NCBI GenBank assembly: GCA_019359285.1
Contig: JAHHHQ010000045.1
Span: forward strand, 62,001 to 126,000
Direction: 5' to 3'
Length of the DNA: 64,000 nucleotides
DNA from: Nodosilinea sp. WJT8-NPBG4
GTDB taxonomy: Bacteria > Cyanobacteriota > Cyanobacteriia > Phormidesmidales > Phormidesmidaceae
Shown: positions 1 through 9,742 of the stretch, one piece after another
Layout of the letters: each line of letters begins with the position of its first letter
Numbering within the stretch: position 1 is the stretch's first letter
Made by a program: the position numbers and the translations under genes
The notes under the pieces: generated by a model
The model's input: the letters and a program-made list of their open reading frames with translations, nothing else
Told to the model about the DNA's origin: nothing
Databases searched by the model: none

Positions 1-1756
<1,756 letters not shown>

Positions 1757-1798
1757 CTGGGCACCCTGCCCTAGCCTACAGCCTTGCTTCGGCTAGCT

Positions 1799-1834
1799 AA
1801 AAGGTGGAGAGCGATTGCTCTCCACCTTTTTTTG
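1799..1834 (+). terminator. Rho-independent terminator of dnaK
   Basis: A 14-bp stem (AAAAGGTGGAGAGC pairing with its complement) with loop GATT is followed by a run of T. It lies about 45 bases after the dnaK stop codon. Confidence 0.92.
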
Positions 1835-1877
1835 CGTTGAGTCGACATACCTAGATACTGCCCTATAGCAGCAACTA

Positions 1878-2759
1878 CTACAGCAGCAGTTCTAAAGAAA
1901 CTCCCACGCGGCTGTCTTGGCCAAAGCGAGAGTTTTGCCGCTGAAAATCAGTGCCTAGCCGCAGCTGACGGGTTACGGCATAGCCGATCGCCAGGCTCGT
2001 AATTCCCACCTCGCTCTCGCTGCCCGGCGCTACCCATCGCTGGCTGAGGGCTAGGTCAGCCCCACCACCCCGCGAGGGTACCAGCATCACGCGCAGACCC
2101 ACATCTAGCCCATCGGTCTGGTAGGCCGGGGTGCTGAGAGAGCGATAGCCCACCGTGGGCGCAATGTTGAAATAGCCACCCAGCGGCAGCAGGTAGTATC
2201 GCGCCTCACCACCGTAAGATTCGCGCTGGCCATTCCAGCTGCGGCTGTAGTCAACACTAGCGGCGAGGCCTGTGCCCGGCACAAAGACGTCTTCTACCGC
2301 TGCCCCAAAGCCGCCGACCTGCCCTGTAGAAGGAAACTGGGCATAGCCCACCCGCAGCCTGGTGCGAAAGCTGGGCCGGTGGCGAATCTCGTCGGCCACA
2401 TCGGGCACATCCTCTAGCCAGCGCTGGAGTGTTGGGCTGCCTTCGATCACAGCTGGGTCGAGGTCGAGGGTAGGGGATACTGCCTCAGGTTCGGGGGCTA
2501 GCGTCTCTGACGGAGTAACAGCGCTGACCGTTGGCAGGGTTGCATCAAAGGAAACTGTACATGAGTCTGCAAATTCGACGGTCTGAGGGCACAGAGCTAA
2601 GCCAGACGCTGCCGGGTCGTGGGGAGTTTCAAGGCCAGGCGTTGCGGGCGCAACCTCTCCAGTGGCGTTGGGTTGCGCCTCAAGCGCCATTGCGCTCTGT
2701 CCAACCCCAAGCGCTACTAGGCAGCCCCCAAGCCGCAACAGTTGATTTTTTGTTGACAC
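1878..2759 (-). CDS. Exported hypothetical protein, possible outer-membrane beta-barrel
   Basis: 293 residues with an N-terminal signal-like segment (about residues 1-25, basic start, hydrophobic core, AMA before the mature part). A Pro/Ala/Glu-rich linker runs to about residue 120. The C-terminal half has alternating polar and hydrophobic short strands such as RTRLRVGYAQF, GEARYYLLPLGG and RVGVSLELLL, ending in hydrophobic residues as outer-membrane barrels do. No enzyme motif was recognised. It stands between convergent dnaK and the downstream-facing end of acsF and appears monocistronic. The barrel assignment is inference from strand pattern. Confidence 0.75.
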   Translation of the reverse strand: MSTKNQLLRLGGCLVALGVGQSAMALEAQPNATGEVAPATPGLETPHDPAASGLALCPQTVEFADSCTVSFDATLPTVSAVTPSETLAPEPEAVSPTLDLDPAVIEGSPTLQRWLEDVPDVADEIRHRPSFRTRLRVGYAQFPSTGQVGGFGAAVEDVFVPGTGLAASVDYSRSWNGQRESYGGEARYYLLPLGGYFNIAPTVGYRSLSTPAYQTDGLDVGLRVMLVPSRGGGADLALSQRWVAPGSESEVGITSLAIGYAVTRQLRLGTDFQRQNSRFGQDSRVGVSLELLL

Positions 2760-2842
2760 TACTCGGCGGCTCCTAGCTCACACAATGAATCCTATGCATC
2801 TTACCGCCTTCGCCCAGTGGCGCTGTCACCTTGTGGACAGGC

Positions 2843-2877
2843 AAAAAAAGCGGCCTCACTCAAAGAGCAAAACCGCT
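2843..2877 (-). terminator. Probable terminator of acsF
   Basis: Read on the minus strand, AGCGG and CCGCT flank a loop of about 19 bases and are followed by seven T. The stem is short, so the call is moderate. Confidence 0.45.
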
Positions 2878-2919
2878 GGGGGAAACGAGGATAGCGTTCC
2901 GATAAATGGCTAATGCCCT

Positions 2920-3996
2920 TTAGCGCACCTGGCCGCGTGTCGCCATGGCGTCTATGGGTTTGAGGAAATAGAGCTGCACCAGCTGCCAGCCGATAGTGGC
3001 AATGTGAGGCAGTTGTTGCAGCTTCTTCAGCAGCTTAGGCTGATTCGACTCAGCAATCTTGCTTAGCTTAGTGTTAGCGGCAGCAGCCACATCCAACCGC
3101 TTGAAGAAGCTGGGGTGCTCAACATTCAGCGTCACCGGAAACACACGTCCGGCAGTGCTGTTGGTTTTCTCAATCACCTCAATGTCATACTCACGGACAT
3201 TCAACCCGAGGGATTCGTAAAAGCCTCTGGCCCGGAGATCGTTGAGGTACATGGTGGCAAACACCGACAGCAGGAAGAAGCGGCACCACAGCCTGGCCTT
3301 CCAGTCGTTGAGAATTTCGGGCTGAGACTTCATCAGGGCCGAGAAGAAGTCGCCGTGGCGGTTTTCGTCTTGGCACCAGTTCTCAAAGAACCGGAAGATG
3401 GGGTAGATCTCGTTTTCGGGGTGAGATTCGAGGTGGCGGAAGATGGTGATGTAGCGCCAGTAGCCAATTTTCTCTGAGAGGTAGGTGGCGTAGAGGATGA
3501 ACTTGGGCTTAAAGAAGGTGTAGTCTTTGGTCTTGGTCAAAAAGCCCAGGTCTAGCTGCATGTTGAAGTCAGCCATGGCCTTGTTGAGAAAGCCTGCGTG
3601 GCGTGCTTCGTCGCGCGATATTAGTTCAAAGCACTCGGACAGCAGGGGGTTCTTGCCCTTGAGGCGACGGCTCAATTCTTTGTAGAGCAAGAAGCCAGAG
3701 AACTCAGAGGTGCAGGATCGCTCCAGAAATTCTACAAACACCTGTCGGGTTTCGCCGGTGACGCAGTCCCAAGACTGGTCAAAGACCTCGCTGCGGACGA
3801 AGTGATGGCGGTTGTAGTCAGCCCGCAACTCGTCGAGGATGGCGAGCATCTCGTCTTCGTTGACCGAGAGGTCCATGGCGGCCATCTCGTCAAAGTCGGT
3901 GGTGTAAAACCGAGGGGTGAGAATGGTGTCTTTGGCGGGAGCCTTTACCCCTGGGCGAAGCTCTTGCAATTCGGGCTTTTTAAGGGAATCTACCAT
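2920..3996 (-). CDS. acsF: Mg-protoporphyrin IX monomethyl ester oxidative cyclase, aerobic
   Basis: Di-iron enzyme that forms the isocyclic E ring of chlorophyll in an O2-dependent reaction at the thylakoid/plasma membrane, giving protochlorophyllide. At 358 residues it has the usual length. Ferritin-like di-iron ligand motifs are visible: [21 protein letters not shown] and [10 protein letters not shown], plus the conserved opening [13 protein letters not shown]. Cyanobacteria often hold a second, low-oxygen paralogue (ChlA-II); this sequence alone does not say which form it is. Monocistronic, with about 325 bases of untranslated upstream DNA before the divergent GIDE-domain gene. Confidence 0.97.
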   Translation of the reverse strand: MVDSLKKPELQELRPGVKAPAKDTILTPRFYTTDFDEMAAMDLSVNEDEMLAILDELRADYNRHHFVRSEVFDQSWDCVTGETRQVFVEFLERSCTSEFSGFLLYKELSRRLKGKNPLLSECFELISRDEARHAGFLNKAMADFNMQLDLGFLTKTKDYTFFKPKFILYATYLSEKIGYWRYITIFRHLESHPENEIYPIFRFFENWCQDENRHGDFFSALMKSQPEILNDWKARLWCRFFLLSVFATMYLNDLRARGFYESLGLNVREYDIEVIEKTNSTAGRVFPVTLNVEHPSFFKRLDVAAAANTKLSKIAESNQPKLLKKLQQLPHIATIGWQLVQLYFLKPIDAMATRGQVR

Positions 3997-4321
3997 GAGT
4001 CCTTCAATGGCGCGGTGAACGTGGGCCGGTCTATCTCCCGGCGGGCGATGCTAGGGGAGGCAGTCTTTGCAACTCTGGACACTCTGGACTAATTCACATC
4101 CTGAGAACAGAGAAGAGAACAACTGTCCAATGAATCGCTAAATGTCAGTGTATCAGGGCTTTTAGGACAGTCGGCAAGGCTTTAAGTTTTGCAACGAAAC
4201 CTTTCGGTAAATAACGTTAGCAGAAAAGTCTTTCGTGCAAATTCGTTAAAGGGGGCGGTTTCTGCCGTTGTGTCTGGGCAAGCTGATAGCCAGAGCTGAC
4301 AGTCATGGTTGGGAGAGCAGT
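3997..4321. promoter_or_regulatory. Divergent intergenic region, acsF / GIDE gene
   Basis: 325 bases without a gene, containing the upstream regions of both divergent genes. AT-rich stretches are present (for example around 4180-4250), but no defined operator, riboswitch or repeat could be recognised. Confidence 0.4.
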
Positions 4322-5119
4322 ATGGCGATCGCAGGCATTATCTTCATTATCGCTGGGGGCATACTCGGGTGGGTGCAAAAACGCCAGCAGGGCCGCTGTC
4401 GCCAGCTCAAACTGGCTCGTGCCTGTCAGGCGACAGACCTAGAGGCCACGGCTACTGCCGTCTCAAAAGAAATTGGCGGCGGCGATTGGCGCGACTACGT
4501 GTGGCTGTGGGGCACCGTGAAAACAGCCACACCCCTCACCTCAGAATTTAAGGCAGTTCCCTGCGTCTGCTACACCAGCACGGTAGTGCGCGAGTACGAA
4601 GAAACCGTGCGCCAGAAGGACAGTGACGGCAAGGTCACTACCAGCACCCAGCGGGGCTCAGAGACCATCAGCGAGCACAGTCAGCGCATTCCCTTCAACC
4701 TGGTAGACACATCGGGGCAGGTGCGAGTGGATCCTGAAGATGCCAAAATCGAGCCAGTGGAAGTGCTGGACGAATTTCGACCGGGCAACCCTGCCGGGGG
4801 CATGCTCTCCTTTGGTCCGTTTTCGCTGGCGCTGGGGGAAGACAGTATCGGCGGCCCCCGCCGCACCCTGGGCTACCGCTATCGGGAAACCGTTCTGCCC
4901 CTCAATCGGCCTCTGCTGGTGGTGGGGATGGCAAGCGATCGCACCGGCACCATCGCCATTGAAAAACCCGCCCAGGACGACCAACCATACATCATCACGC
5001 TGAAATCCCACGAGGCCATTACCAAGAGCGTTGATCAAAGCGCCAAAATTGCCTTTTGGTCCATGGTGGGGTGCTTTGGGGTAGGGGTGGTGCTGCTGTT
5101 AGCAGCGATCGTGGGGTGA
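4322..5119 (+). CDS. GIDE-domain membrane protein (prokaryotic MULAN/E3-ligase-like family)
   Basis: 265 residues from the ATG at 4322. That start is chosen because GGGAGAG lies just upstream and the protein then opens directly with a membrane segment (AIAGIIFIIAGGILGWV). An in-frame start 54 bases upstream is possible. The middle part (CVCYTSTVVREYEE ... GSETISEHSQRIPFNLVD) matches the GIDE-domain pattern shared with the intermembrane loop of mitochondrial MULAN/MAPL. A second membrane helix ends the chain (WSMVGCFGVGVVLLLAAIVG). No RING finger is present, so database names such as 'E3 ubiquitin ligase family' should not be read as function. Topology of two helices with the large domain between them is inferred. 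Cellular role unknown. Confidence 0.85.
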   Translation: MAIAGIIFIIAGGILGWVQKRQQGRCRQLKLARACQATDLEATATAVSKEIGGGDWRDYVWLWGTVKTATPLTSEFKAVPCVCYTSTVVREYEETVRQKDSDGKVTTSTQRGSETISEHSQRIPFNLVDTSGQVRVDPEDAKIEPVEVLDEFRPGNPAGGMLSFGPFSLALGEDSIGGPRRTLGYRYRETVLPLNRPLLVVGMASDRTGTIAIEKPAQDDQPYIITLKSHEAITKSVDQSAKIAFWSMVGCFGVGVVLLLAAIVG

Positions 5120-5212
5120 ACTTTCTTCAGAGCGTTTGAACGATCCGCAGGTTAATTCAACAGTTAAGTCGTCTTGCCGTCACGAAGTCGCTAATGCTCG
5201 GCAAAGCGTGGT

Positions 5213-6973
5213 TTAACGGCGCCTGTCCTGAATTGGTTCATCTTCTGGAATGCCTTGCTCCAGCTTGTACTGGGTGATCAGCTGGTTCATTTTGTAGCGC
5301 ATTTTCAAGTGAGTTTCGACCCCTTCGTAGGTGTAGCGGTCGAAGCCGCCCTGGTCGATCAGCTGCTTGAGGTAGCTGACGCGATCGCCCGGATTGGGGT
5401 GCGAGGCAAACCAGGTCACACCCTGGTTGCCGACCTCGTCTCCAAGGGTAATCATCAGATTGTGCAGCCCGTCAGCGGCATAGCGGCTGGTGGCCAGCAG
5501 CTTAGTACCCAAAATATCTGACTGGCGCTCCATGTCGCGGGAGTAGCTCGACACCACCAACCCAGCGGCAATGTTGGCCACTTCGGGGATAGGAATAAAC
5601 GAGGCCAGGCTGGCGGTGAGGTTGCCCTGGGTTACCATTTGAAAGCTGTGGGAGAGCACCGCGTGGGCCAATTCATGGCCGACCAACCCAGCCAGTTCGG
5701 CTTCGGAGTGACTTTTGGTAATTGCTCCGGCGTTGAGAAAAATTTTGCCGCCGGGCAGGGCAAAGGCGTTGAGGCTGTCATCCATGATCACCTCAAACGT
5801 ATAGTCAAACTCGTCGCGGCCGGCCAGGGCAGCAAGCCGCTGGCCCATGTCATTCACGTAGGCGCGAATCTCGGGATCATCGACAATGGGCAGCTGTCGC
5901 TTCACCTGCTCAGCCACCTGATTGCCCAAACCGCTTTCGCCCTGCATGAGCAAAATGCCGGAATTAATCGCGCTGAACGGCCCCAGCAGCCCCCCGGTGA
6001 GAATATACCCAGCTGCCCCAGTGACAATGTTGGATATCAAGTTACGAGTCAGGGTCTGGTTCGTCTCGCCGCGAAAGCGATCAAGGTTCTGCCGGGCCAG
6101 GGCGCTCATAGCTTCGGCTTCGGGGTGCTCGGGGTTGAGAATGGCGAACTGGTTGGCGGTAATGGCGGCTTCAATCCACTGTTCGCGGGCCATCTGCACC
6201 TCGGCCTGGGCCTTGAGCAGGTCGGGGTTGTAGGGATAGCGAGAAATTGCCCCATCCAGCACCCGAGCCGCCTCATCGGCCCGGTCATGCTGCACGAGGT
6301 AGCTGGCGTAGAGGGCCTGCCCCGGCAAAAACTCAGGGTAGTTCTCTACCAGCAGCTCTAGGGGCACCAGCACCCGATTGGGGAACTCAGACTCGATCCC
6401 GGCCTGGGCCTCGCGCCAGTAGACCTGCCCAGCCGGCGGTAGCTCAGCGGGGTCGGTGAGGGGAGCGATCGCCACCTCTGGTCCCGTTTCTGCCAGCCAT
6501 TCTGGGTCTTTGGCCGCCCGATAGAGGAGTTCAGCATCGTCGCGATTGCCCGCTTGGTAGAGGCGATCGGCCTCTATTAAGATCTCGCTGCGCTTGACCA
6601 CCTCTGGCGAAAGGCCAGATAGCAGCAGCGCCCGCCCTTCGGTCGAATCAGCATCAACGTCTGCGGCTGTTGGAACCGCCTCAGAGCCAGCCCCAGGAAT
6701 TTCAGGAATTTCGGGTTCCTTGGGCGGCAGCTTTAGAGTGCCGTCAGGTTGCTCTGGGAATGGAGTAGGCAGCGTATTTGCAGGCCGTGCGGCCGGATCC
6801 ACCGGCAGGGCATCTTCGGCATTGGCCTGCGCCGTTGCCGTTGGTGCCGTCGCCACTCCGGCAGGCTCTGCCGCAAACCCTGGAGATGCCCCTAGGCCAA
6901 GCCCTTGGCTAAGCAGCACCGCCCCCAAGAAACTGGCTAGTAATGCTGTCACAAACCGCTGCAATCGCCGCAT
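5213..6973 (-). CDS. M48-family zinc metalloprotease, BepA-like, exported
   Basis: 586 residues with a signal peptide (about 1-34) and a Pro/Ala-rich linker. A helical repeat region (TPR-like, with stretches such as ALYASYLVQHDRADEAARVL) covers roughly 130-310. The C-terminal peptidase M48 domain follows, with zinc motif HELAH at about residues 433-437 and a downstream ERQSDILGTKLL helix supplying the third ligand. BepA/YfgC relatives act in the periplasm on outer-membrane protein assembly or degrade misassembled proteins; that role here is by family only. The TPR part precedes the protease domain, whereas in E. coli BepA it follows. Monocistronic. Confidence 0.9.
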   Translation of the reverse strand: MRRLQRFVTALLASFLGAVLLSQGLGLGASPGFAAEPAGVATAPTATAQANAEDALPVDPAARPANTLPTPFPEQPDGTLKLPPKEPEIPEIPGAGSEAVPTAADVDADSTEGRALLLSGLSPEVVKRSEILIEADRLYQAGNRDDAELLYRAAKDPEWLAETGPEVAIAPLTDPAELPPAGQVYWREAQAGIESEFPNRVLVPLELLVENYPEFLPGQALYASYLVQHDRADEAARVLDGAISRYPYNPDLLKAQAEVQMAREQWIEAAITANQFAILNPEHPEAEAMSALARQNLDRFRGETNQTLTRNLISNIVTGAAGYILTGGLLGPFSAINSGILLMQGESGLGNQVAEQVKRQLPIVDDPEIRAYVNDMGQRLAALAGRDEFDYTFEVIMDDSLNAFALPGGKIFLNAGAITKSHSEAELAGLVGHELAHAVLSHSFQMVTQGNLTASLASFIPIPEVANIAAGLVVSSYSRDMERQSDILGTKLLATSRYAADGLHNLMITLGDEVGNQGVTWFASHPNPGDRVSYLKQLIDQGGFDRYTYEGVETHLKMRYKMNQLITQYKLEQGIPEDEPIQDRRR

Positions 6974-7195
6974 GACATCTCCCTAAAACTGGTTTCTTTA
7001 CAACGAATGGAGCCATGCTCCCTGTGGGACGGGTGGGGGCGAGACACAGGATTATGTTTGCACGAAGCTATCCCTAGAACCAGGGTCTTGCCTAATGACT
7101 TATTTATTCTGACCAATGCTTTGCCAAGCCAGAATCTGTACTCCTATAATTTTGTTAAATAAATGTAACGCCGGAAAACGCAACAACGGAGCCCT

Positions 7196-7675
7196 ATGAC
7201 CTTAAATACGATCAAACCCTGGCTCAACTTTGTTCACCCCATAACCATGTGGCTGCTGCTGGCGATGACCCTCTACGCCCTTTACCTGGGGATTCAGTCG
7301 CGCCGCACCCGCTTGGCTGATGCCGAAACCCGCAAAGAGTTGATCAAAGGCAAATTTGCCCTCAAGCACCACAAGGTCGGCTCTGTATTGCTGGCCTGGA
7401 TGGTGATGGGCACCGTGGGTGGCATGGGGGCCACTTACTTAGAGGCCGGCAAGCTGTTTTTCGGGCCTCACCTGCTGGCAGGCTTGGGTATGGCAACCCT
7501 GATTGCTATCTCTGCCGCCCTAGTGCCGTTTATGCAAAAGGGCAGTGAGACGGCTCGGCTCACCCACATCACCCTCAACGTGGTGTTAGTGGGGCTGTTT
7601 AGCTGGCAAGCCTTTACCGGCATGAAAATTGTGCAACGGCTGCTAACTGATCTTCAGGCTTCGGCTGGATCCTAG
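7196..7675 (+). CDS. DUF4079 family membrane protein
   Basis: 159 residues with four predicted membrane helices (about 12-30, 62-80, 92-110, 124-144) and a basic cytoplasmic loop (KELIKGKFALKHHKVGS). The family is widespread in cyanobacteria and plastids; conserved His residues in the KHHK loop and in TARLTHITLN resemble heme-coordinating positions, but this is only suggestive. It stands alone, ending at a strong hairpin shared with the convergent gene. Confidence 0.85.
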   Translation: MTLNTIKPWLNFVHPITMWLLLAMTLYALYLGIQSRRTRLADAETRKELIKGKFALKHHKVGSVLLAWMVMGTVGGMGATYLEAGKLFFGPHLLAGLGMATLIAISAALVPFMQKGSETARLTHITLNVVLVGLFSWQAFTGMKIVQRLLTDLQASAGS

Positions 7676-7720
7676 GCCGTAGGGCAACCTGGGCCAAGTC
7701 CTAGGCAATAAATTCTTCAG

Positions 7721-7763
7721 CGATCGCGGCTCAAAGGAAACTCCTAGGCCGCGATCGTTTTGT
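7721..7763. terminator. Hairpin terminator between convergent genes
   Basis: CGATCGCGGC at 7721-7730 pairs exactly with GCCGCGATCG at 7748-7757, followed by TTTTGTGTTT. Each arm carries most of a HIP1 octamer. It would end transcription of the DUF4079 gene. Confidence 0.7.
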
Positions 7764-7816
7764 GTTTACAGTTCAAACTGTCTCCAGGTTGAGCCATCGT
7801 GGATGCCGTCCCCCGC

Positions 7817-8566
7817 TCACCGCCCCCAGTTCGACCAGAAGTGGTGGCCCCGGTAGCTCTCGGGTAGGGGCAGATTGTGGCTGTGGTGAAAATCTTCCTG
7901 CACCTTGCGAGTGAGGCGCTTAGAGACCTGGCGCACCACCTGGTTGAGCAGGCGATCGCCCGAGGATTTAAGCAGCGATCGCGGTACCGAGTTCAGCAGG
8001 CGCGGCATGTGAATCTTGACCGCCAGGCTCAGATCCCAGTCAACCTGAGTCAGATCGGTGGCGGGAGGGGTAGCCCCAGGACCATCCTGCAAGCGCATCA
8101 CCGCATGAAAATCGACATCGTAGCCAGGAGGCACGTACCCCGGCACCGGAATCGTATCAATGCGGTAGACCTGATGATCGAGGGGCGACAGATACAGACC
8201 CACCTTGGGCTCTACTTCATAGCCCAGTACCGAGAAGCGCCCGACCACCAACGCATAGCCGTGGTCTGAGATATGCTCTACCTGCATCGGATGAGCGCAG
8301 CGGGTAAACCACCCTCGGTGGCTGTTGAGGTAGCGACCGACGGTGTCGCTATCGGCGGCCATGTCCATTTTGCCAGCGTAGCGCCCTTCTAACAGCAGTG
8401 CCCCGTCTACAAGGGGGACCTGGACGGGGGCGGGGCTGGCCGCATGGTCAACGTTCGCTGGGGGAATTTGCTCGTTGACCATTGCCGCCTCAGCACCAAC
8501 CCCCTCATCCCCTGGCAAGGGTGAGGCATTCGGGTTGTGGGCAGATGGCATAAATTCAAGAGTCAC
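7817..8566 (-). CDS. DUF1997 family protein (paralogue 1)
   Basis: 249 residues. The first 60 are low-complexity and probably disordered. From about 60 on it matches the DUF1997 pattern of cyanobacteria and plants: YLNSHRGWFTRCAHPMQVE, then beta strands and a final amphipathic RLTRKVQEDFHHSHNLPLP segment. The start at 8566 is a GTG; ATG codons 5 and 29 residues later are alternatives, so the N-terminus is uncertain. Function unknown. A second, more divergent member lies at 28074-28667. Divergent from the SDR gene, with a CRP-like palindrome between them. Confidence 0.8.
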   Translation of the reverse strand: MTLEFMPSAHNPNASPLPGDEGVGAEAAMVNEQIPPANVDHAASPAPVQVPLVDGALLLEGRYAGKMDMAADSDTVGRYLNSHRGWFTRCAHPMQVEHISDHGYALVVGRFSVLGYEVEPKVGLYLSPLDHQVYRIDTIPVPGYVPPGYDVDFHAVMRLQDGPGATPPATDLTQVDWDLSLAVKIHMPRLLNSVPRSLLKSSGDRLLNQVVRQVSKRLTRKVQEDFHHSHNLPLPESYRGHHFWSNWGR

Positions 8567-8675
8567 TGTGCAACCACTTGCTTAAACAACATCAGACAAT
8601 GTAATCGCGCCAAAGGTTGCGTCCCAGGCTTAACCCATCGTAAGGCTTTAGTATCTCAAGTGTGCCCCTCAGAAC

Positions 8676-8691
8676 TGTGATGCTTATCACG
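8676..8691. promoter_or_regulatory. Putative CRP/SyCRP1-type binding site
   Basis: TGTGATGCTTATCACG fits the CRP consensus TGTGA-N6-TCACA with one mismatch, and the core GTGAT-GCTT-ATCAC is a perfect palindrome. It lies 90 bases before the SDR start and 110 bases before the DUF1997 start, so it could serve either divergent promoter. Binding is inferred. Confidence 0.4.
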
Positions 8692-8780
8692 GTTTCACGT
8701 AACCCGCCTTAGGGTTGGTTTCTTTTCATATCGCTTTCCGTAAGATCAAATCCAGTTCTATAACTATCGGGGAAGCAGGC

Positions 8781-9443
8781 GTGAAAGCATTTGTTGCCGG
8801 GGCAACTGGAGCCACAGGCTCAAAAATCGTGAACCAGCTCGTGGGTCGCGGCGTGCCCGTGGTGGCCTTTGTACGCGATGCCGCTGCCGCTCGAGCCAAG
8901 CTGCCCGTCGAGGTCACCCTGATGGAAGGCAGCGTCACCGATAAGGAGAGCATTCGCAAGGCGATCGCAGGCTGCACCGTACTGCTATCTGCCACCGGCG
9001 CTCGCCCCGGCTTTGACCCCACCGGCCCCTACCAAGTTGACTACGAAGGCAACAAAAACCTGATCGATGTGGCCAAGGAAACCGGCATCGAGCATTTTGT
9101 TATGGTGTCGTCGCTCTGCGCCTCCCGATTCTTTCACCCCCTCAACTTGTTCTTTCTTATTCTCTATTGGAAGCATCAGGCTGAGGCTTACTTGCAAGCC
9201 AGCGGTCTCACCTACACGATCGTTCGCCCCGGTGGCCTCAAGGATGACGACACCGACACCCGCCCCCTAGTGATGGCTTCGGCAGATACGCTATCTGAGG
9301 GCAGCGTGCCCCGGCAGAAAGTGGCTGAGGTCTGTGTGGAAGCACTGTACCAGCCTCAGTCGCGCAACAAAATTGTGGAAATTGTGGCCCAAGACAATGC
9401 TAACCCTCAGCCCTACGAAGCCATGTTCGCTGGGGTAGCGTAG
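8781..9443 (+). CDS. NAD(P)-binding atypical short-chain dehydrogenase (NmrA/Ycf39/Tic62-like)
   Basis: 220 residues from the GTG at 8781, preceded by GGGGAAG. An in-frame start at 8715 would add 22 residues with no family similarity. The chain opens with the Rossmann motif FVAGATGATGSKIV (GxxGxxG of atypical SDRs) and continues with the IEHFVMVSSLCAS strand and the YTIVRPGGLKDD segment typical of the complex-I-NDUFA9/Ycf39/Tic62 group. Such proteins bind NADP(H) and often act as assembly or redox-sensing factors rather than as classical dehydrogenases. Substrate unknown. The gene ends just before the AT-rich island. Confidence 0.85.
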   Translation: MKAFVAGATGATGSKIVNQLVGRGVPVVAFVRDAAAARAKLPVEVTLMEGSVTDKESIRKAIAGCTVLLSATGARPGFDPTGPYQVDYEGNKNLIDVAKETGIEHFVMVSSLCASRFFHPLNLFFLILYWKHQAEAYLQASGLTYTIVRPGGLKDDDTDTRPLVMASADTLSEGSVPRQKVAEVCVEALYQPQSRNKIVEIVAQDNANPQPYEAMFAGVA

Positions 9444-9481
9444 GCCTGAAGGAATTGGCAAAGTCGGTTCATAAAATCGGG

Positions 9482-9700
9482 TTATACGGTTGCTCCTGAA
9501 TCGACGAAATGAACAATTCGTTCAAGTATTCCAGTAGGAGACAAAGCCTCAACTAGCAATCCACGAGACAGTGTTTCTCCATTTTCACGCTGTGACCGCC
9601 ATAGGAATCGAAACACTTGATGGTGAGAATCATTTATTCCTTCAGGCGCATATTTGTGATCAGATTTGTCTCGCTCGAACAGTCGGGTACATGGGCGTTT
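9482..9700 (-). pseudogene. Possible remnant of a coding sequence
   Basis: Minus-strand frame open for 72 codons before a TAA, with protein-like composition (for example HHQVFRFLWRSQRENGETLS and GILERIVHFVDSGATV). It has no ATG, GTG or TTG at a sensible position and is closed upstream by an in-frame stop at 9701-9703. It lies downstream of, and in the same direction as, the ATP-grasp gene. It may be the 3' end of a gene truncated during insertion or decay of this island. The parent family was not recognised; chance openness is possible. Confidence 0.3.
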
Positions 9701-9742
9701 CTAAACCTCACTCAACCCTAAACACGCCTATTCCTCTGTATA

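Noticed and set aside
5639..6361. 240-codon plus-strand frame opposite the M48 protease
   Set aside because: Antisense shadow; the minus strand holds the zinc motif HELAH and full domain order.
8715..8780. Longer N-terminus for the SDR protein
   Set aside because: No family similarity, while a GTG with GGGGAAG upstream begins exactly at the Rossmann motif.
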